A stretch of DNA of 6,562 bases, taken from DATAPE01 sp036265345. Lineage in GTDB: Bacteria > Actinomycetota > CADDZG01 > WHSQ01. The notes beneath the pieces were generated by a model. It was not told where the DNA came from and ran no database searches. It worked only from the letters and a program-made list of their open reading frames with translations. The stretch covers positions 1-6,562 of the forward strand of contig DATAPE010000066.1 in NCBI GenBank assembly GCA_036265345.1, in the 5' to 3' direction. The position numbers and the translations under genes are program-made. This document shows positions 5,945 to 6,562 of this stretch, in pieces. The first letter of the stretch is position 1. The number at the start of each line of letters is the position of its first letter.

Positions 5945-6160
5945 ATGAAGAGGTCGAAGATCAAGCGCTGCGGCGAGTGCGGAGCCCAGCTCCGTCAAGG
6001 GGTTGCGAACTGCCCGTTGTGCGGCGCCGACAGCGATGCTGCGGGGGCCGCGGATCGGTGGGCGGCCCCCGTCGTGGAGGTCGACAGCTATCAGTCGAAC
6101 GTTCGCAATCTTCGCGAGCAGCTAAAAAAGCTGCGGGACGATCACCCGGAGGCGGTGTGA
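5945..6160 (+). CDS. Small zinc-ribbon protein of unknown function between nrdJ and nrdR
   Basis: The 71-residue product has two CxxC knuckles, Cys9/Cys12 (CGECG) and Cys23/Cys26 (CPLCG), forming a compact zinc ribbon. An acidic/alanine-rich linker follows, then a charged helix at about 48-66 (YQSNVRNLREQLKKLRDD). I do not recognise a characterised homologue. The ATG is 4 nt after the nrdJ stop and no good Shine-Dalgarno is present, so translation is probably coupled to nrdJ. Co-transcription with nrdJ and nrdR suggests a role tied to ribonucleotide reduction or its control, but this is only context. The coding reality is supported by the four cysteines, the tight operon fit and the amphipathic C-terminus. 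The gene contains an in-frame A-AAA-AAG (6124-6130) and two inverted repeats. Confidence 0.82.
   Translation: MKRSKIKRCGECGAQLRQGVANCPLCGADSDAAGAADRWAAPVVEVDSYQSNVRNLREQLKKLRDDHPEAV
6042..6071 (+). repeat. Strong GC-only inverted repeat inside the zinc-ribbon gene
   Basis: CGGGGGCCGC (6042-6051) pairs perfectly with GCGGCCCCCG (6062-6071) around a 10-nt loop. No U-tract follows. It could be an RNA hairpin affecting expression of nrdR relative to nrdJ, or a by-product of Ala/Gly-rich coding. Confidence 0.5.
6118..6134 (+). repeat. Short inverted repeat around an A-run
   Basis: GCAGCT (6118-6123) and AGCTGC (6129-6134) form a perfect 6-bp stem with an AAAAA loop. It overlaps the slippery heptamer A-AAA-AAG. 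Confidence 0.45.
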
Positions 6161-6171
6161 TCAGCACTCCG

Positions 6172-6177
6172 TACTAT
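6172..6177 (+). promoter_or_regulatory. Possible -10 element for a leaderless nrdR transcript
   Basis: TACTAT fits the actinobacterial TANNNT -10 form and ends 6 nt before the GTG of nrdR, so transcription could begin at or next to the start codon. No convincing -35 is visible. The GTG lacks a nearby Shine-Dalgarno, which is typical of leaderless genes in actinobacteria. Confidence 0.35.
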
Positions 6178-6183
6178 CGCTAG

Positions 6184-6562
6184 GTGCGGTGTCCATACTG
6201 CGACTCTGAAGAGGACAAGGTCGTTGACTCGCGTCTGGCGGAAGAGGGCCGGGCCATCCGCAGGCGGCGTGAGTGCATCGCGTGCGGCCGCCGCTACACG
6301 ACCTTCGAGCGTGCAGAAGAGACACCACTGCTGGTTAGCAAGCGGGGCGGGCTCGAAGAACCGTTCGACCGCAACAAGATCATCAGCGGGTTGATGCAGG
6401 CGTGCAAGAACCGGCCGGTGTCGCCTGCTGCGGTAGAGGCCATAGCAGAAGACGTGGAAGAGGCGATGCGGGCCGATGCCCCTCGACCCGTCCCTTCTTC
6501 GGAGATCGGCCGGGACGTGCTCGAGCGATTGCGGCAGCTCGACGATGTTGCCTACCTTCGGT
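6184..6562 (+). CDS. nrdR: Transcriptional repressor NrdR, 3' end cut by the window
   Basis: NrdR represses ribonucleotide reductase genes, sensing ATP/dATP through an ATP-cone domain. The visible 126 residues of about 150 show an N-terminal zinc ribbon with Cys3, Cys6, Cys31 and Cys34 (MRCPYC, ECIACG), the conserved VDSRL and RRRREC DNA-binding stretch, and RRYTTFER. The ATP cone starts at about 49 (LLVSKRGGLEEPFDRNKI), runs through KNRPVSPAAVE and continues to LDDVAYLR, where the window stops. The GTG at 6184 must be the start, because an in-frame TAG lies directly before it (6181-6183). It lies 23 nt after the zinc-ribbon gene's stop, without an adjacent Shine-Dalgarno. The expected targets are the two NrdR boxes at 3076-3122, so nrdR would repress its own operon. 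In mycobacteria nrdR follows the LysM gene directly; here nrdJ precedes it. Confidence 0.97.
   Translation, partial: MRCPYCDSEEDKVVDSRLAEEGRAIRRRRECIACGRRYTTFERAEETPLLVSKRGGLEEPFDRNKIISGLMQACKNRPVSPAAVEAIAEDVEEAMRADAPRPVPSSEIGRDVLERLRQLDDVAYLR

Noticed and set aside
6096..6105. CGAACGTTCG as a further LexA site
   Set aside because: The two half-sites abut with no N4 spacer, so it does not fit the LexA box, and it lies within the zinc-ribbon coding sequence.

Overview
The window looks like a core chromosomal segment of a high-GC actinobacterium, perhaps a member of the Acidimicrobiia. That placement is inferred from GC-rich codon use, LexA boxes of the CGAAC-N4-GTTCG type, a LysM gene divergent from lexA, and the general order aminotransferase - hflX - lexA - LysM gene - nrdR. 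That order resembles the dapF/hflX/lexA/Rv2719c/nrdR neighbourhood of mycobacteria. No mobile element, tRNA, rRNA or CRISPR array was seen.

Layout: (1) 1-426 (+) is the C-terminal part of a class I/II aminotransferase of the LL-diaminopimelate type. Its TGA overlaps the probable CTG start of hflX (423-1727, +), a ribosome-associated GTPase. (2) lexA (1731-2372, -) converges on hflX with three bases between the stop codons. (3) The 196-bp divergent region 2373-2568 carries four LexA operators, with readable promoters for both lexA and a small membrane-anchored LysM protein (2569-2937, +) of the SOS cell-division-inhibitor kind (YneA/DivS/Rv2719c). (4) The 240-bp region 2938-3177 has a GC-rich inverted repeat behind the LysM gene. 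It is followed by a promoter with two NrdR boxes exactly 31 bp apart. (5) nrdJ (3178-5940, +) encodes a complete adenosylcobalamin-dependent class II ribonucleotide reductase. It is followed closely by a 71-residue zinc-ribbon protein of unknown function (5945-6160) and by nrdR (6184 to beyond the window end).

Two regulatory loops can be read from the DNA. LexA should repress itself and the LysM division inhibitor, so DNA damage would both derepress LexA targets and delay division. NrdR, encoded downstream of nrdJ, should repress the nrdJ promoter in response to the nucleotide pool, closing a feedback loop on dNTP synthesis. The least explained part is the nrdJ-nrdR junction. It holds the unknown zinc-ribbon gene, an in-frame A-AAA-AAG slippery heptamer, strong inverted repeats, and an nrdR start without a Shine-Dalgarno but with a -10-like hexamer placed as in leaderless genes.
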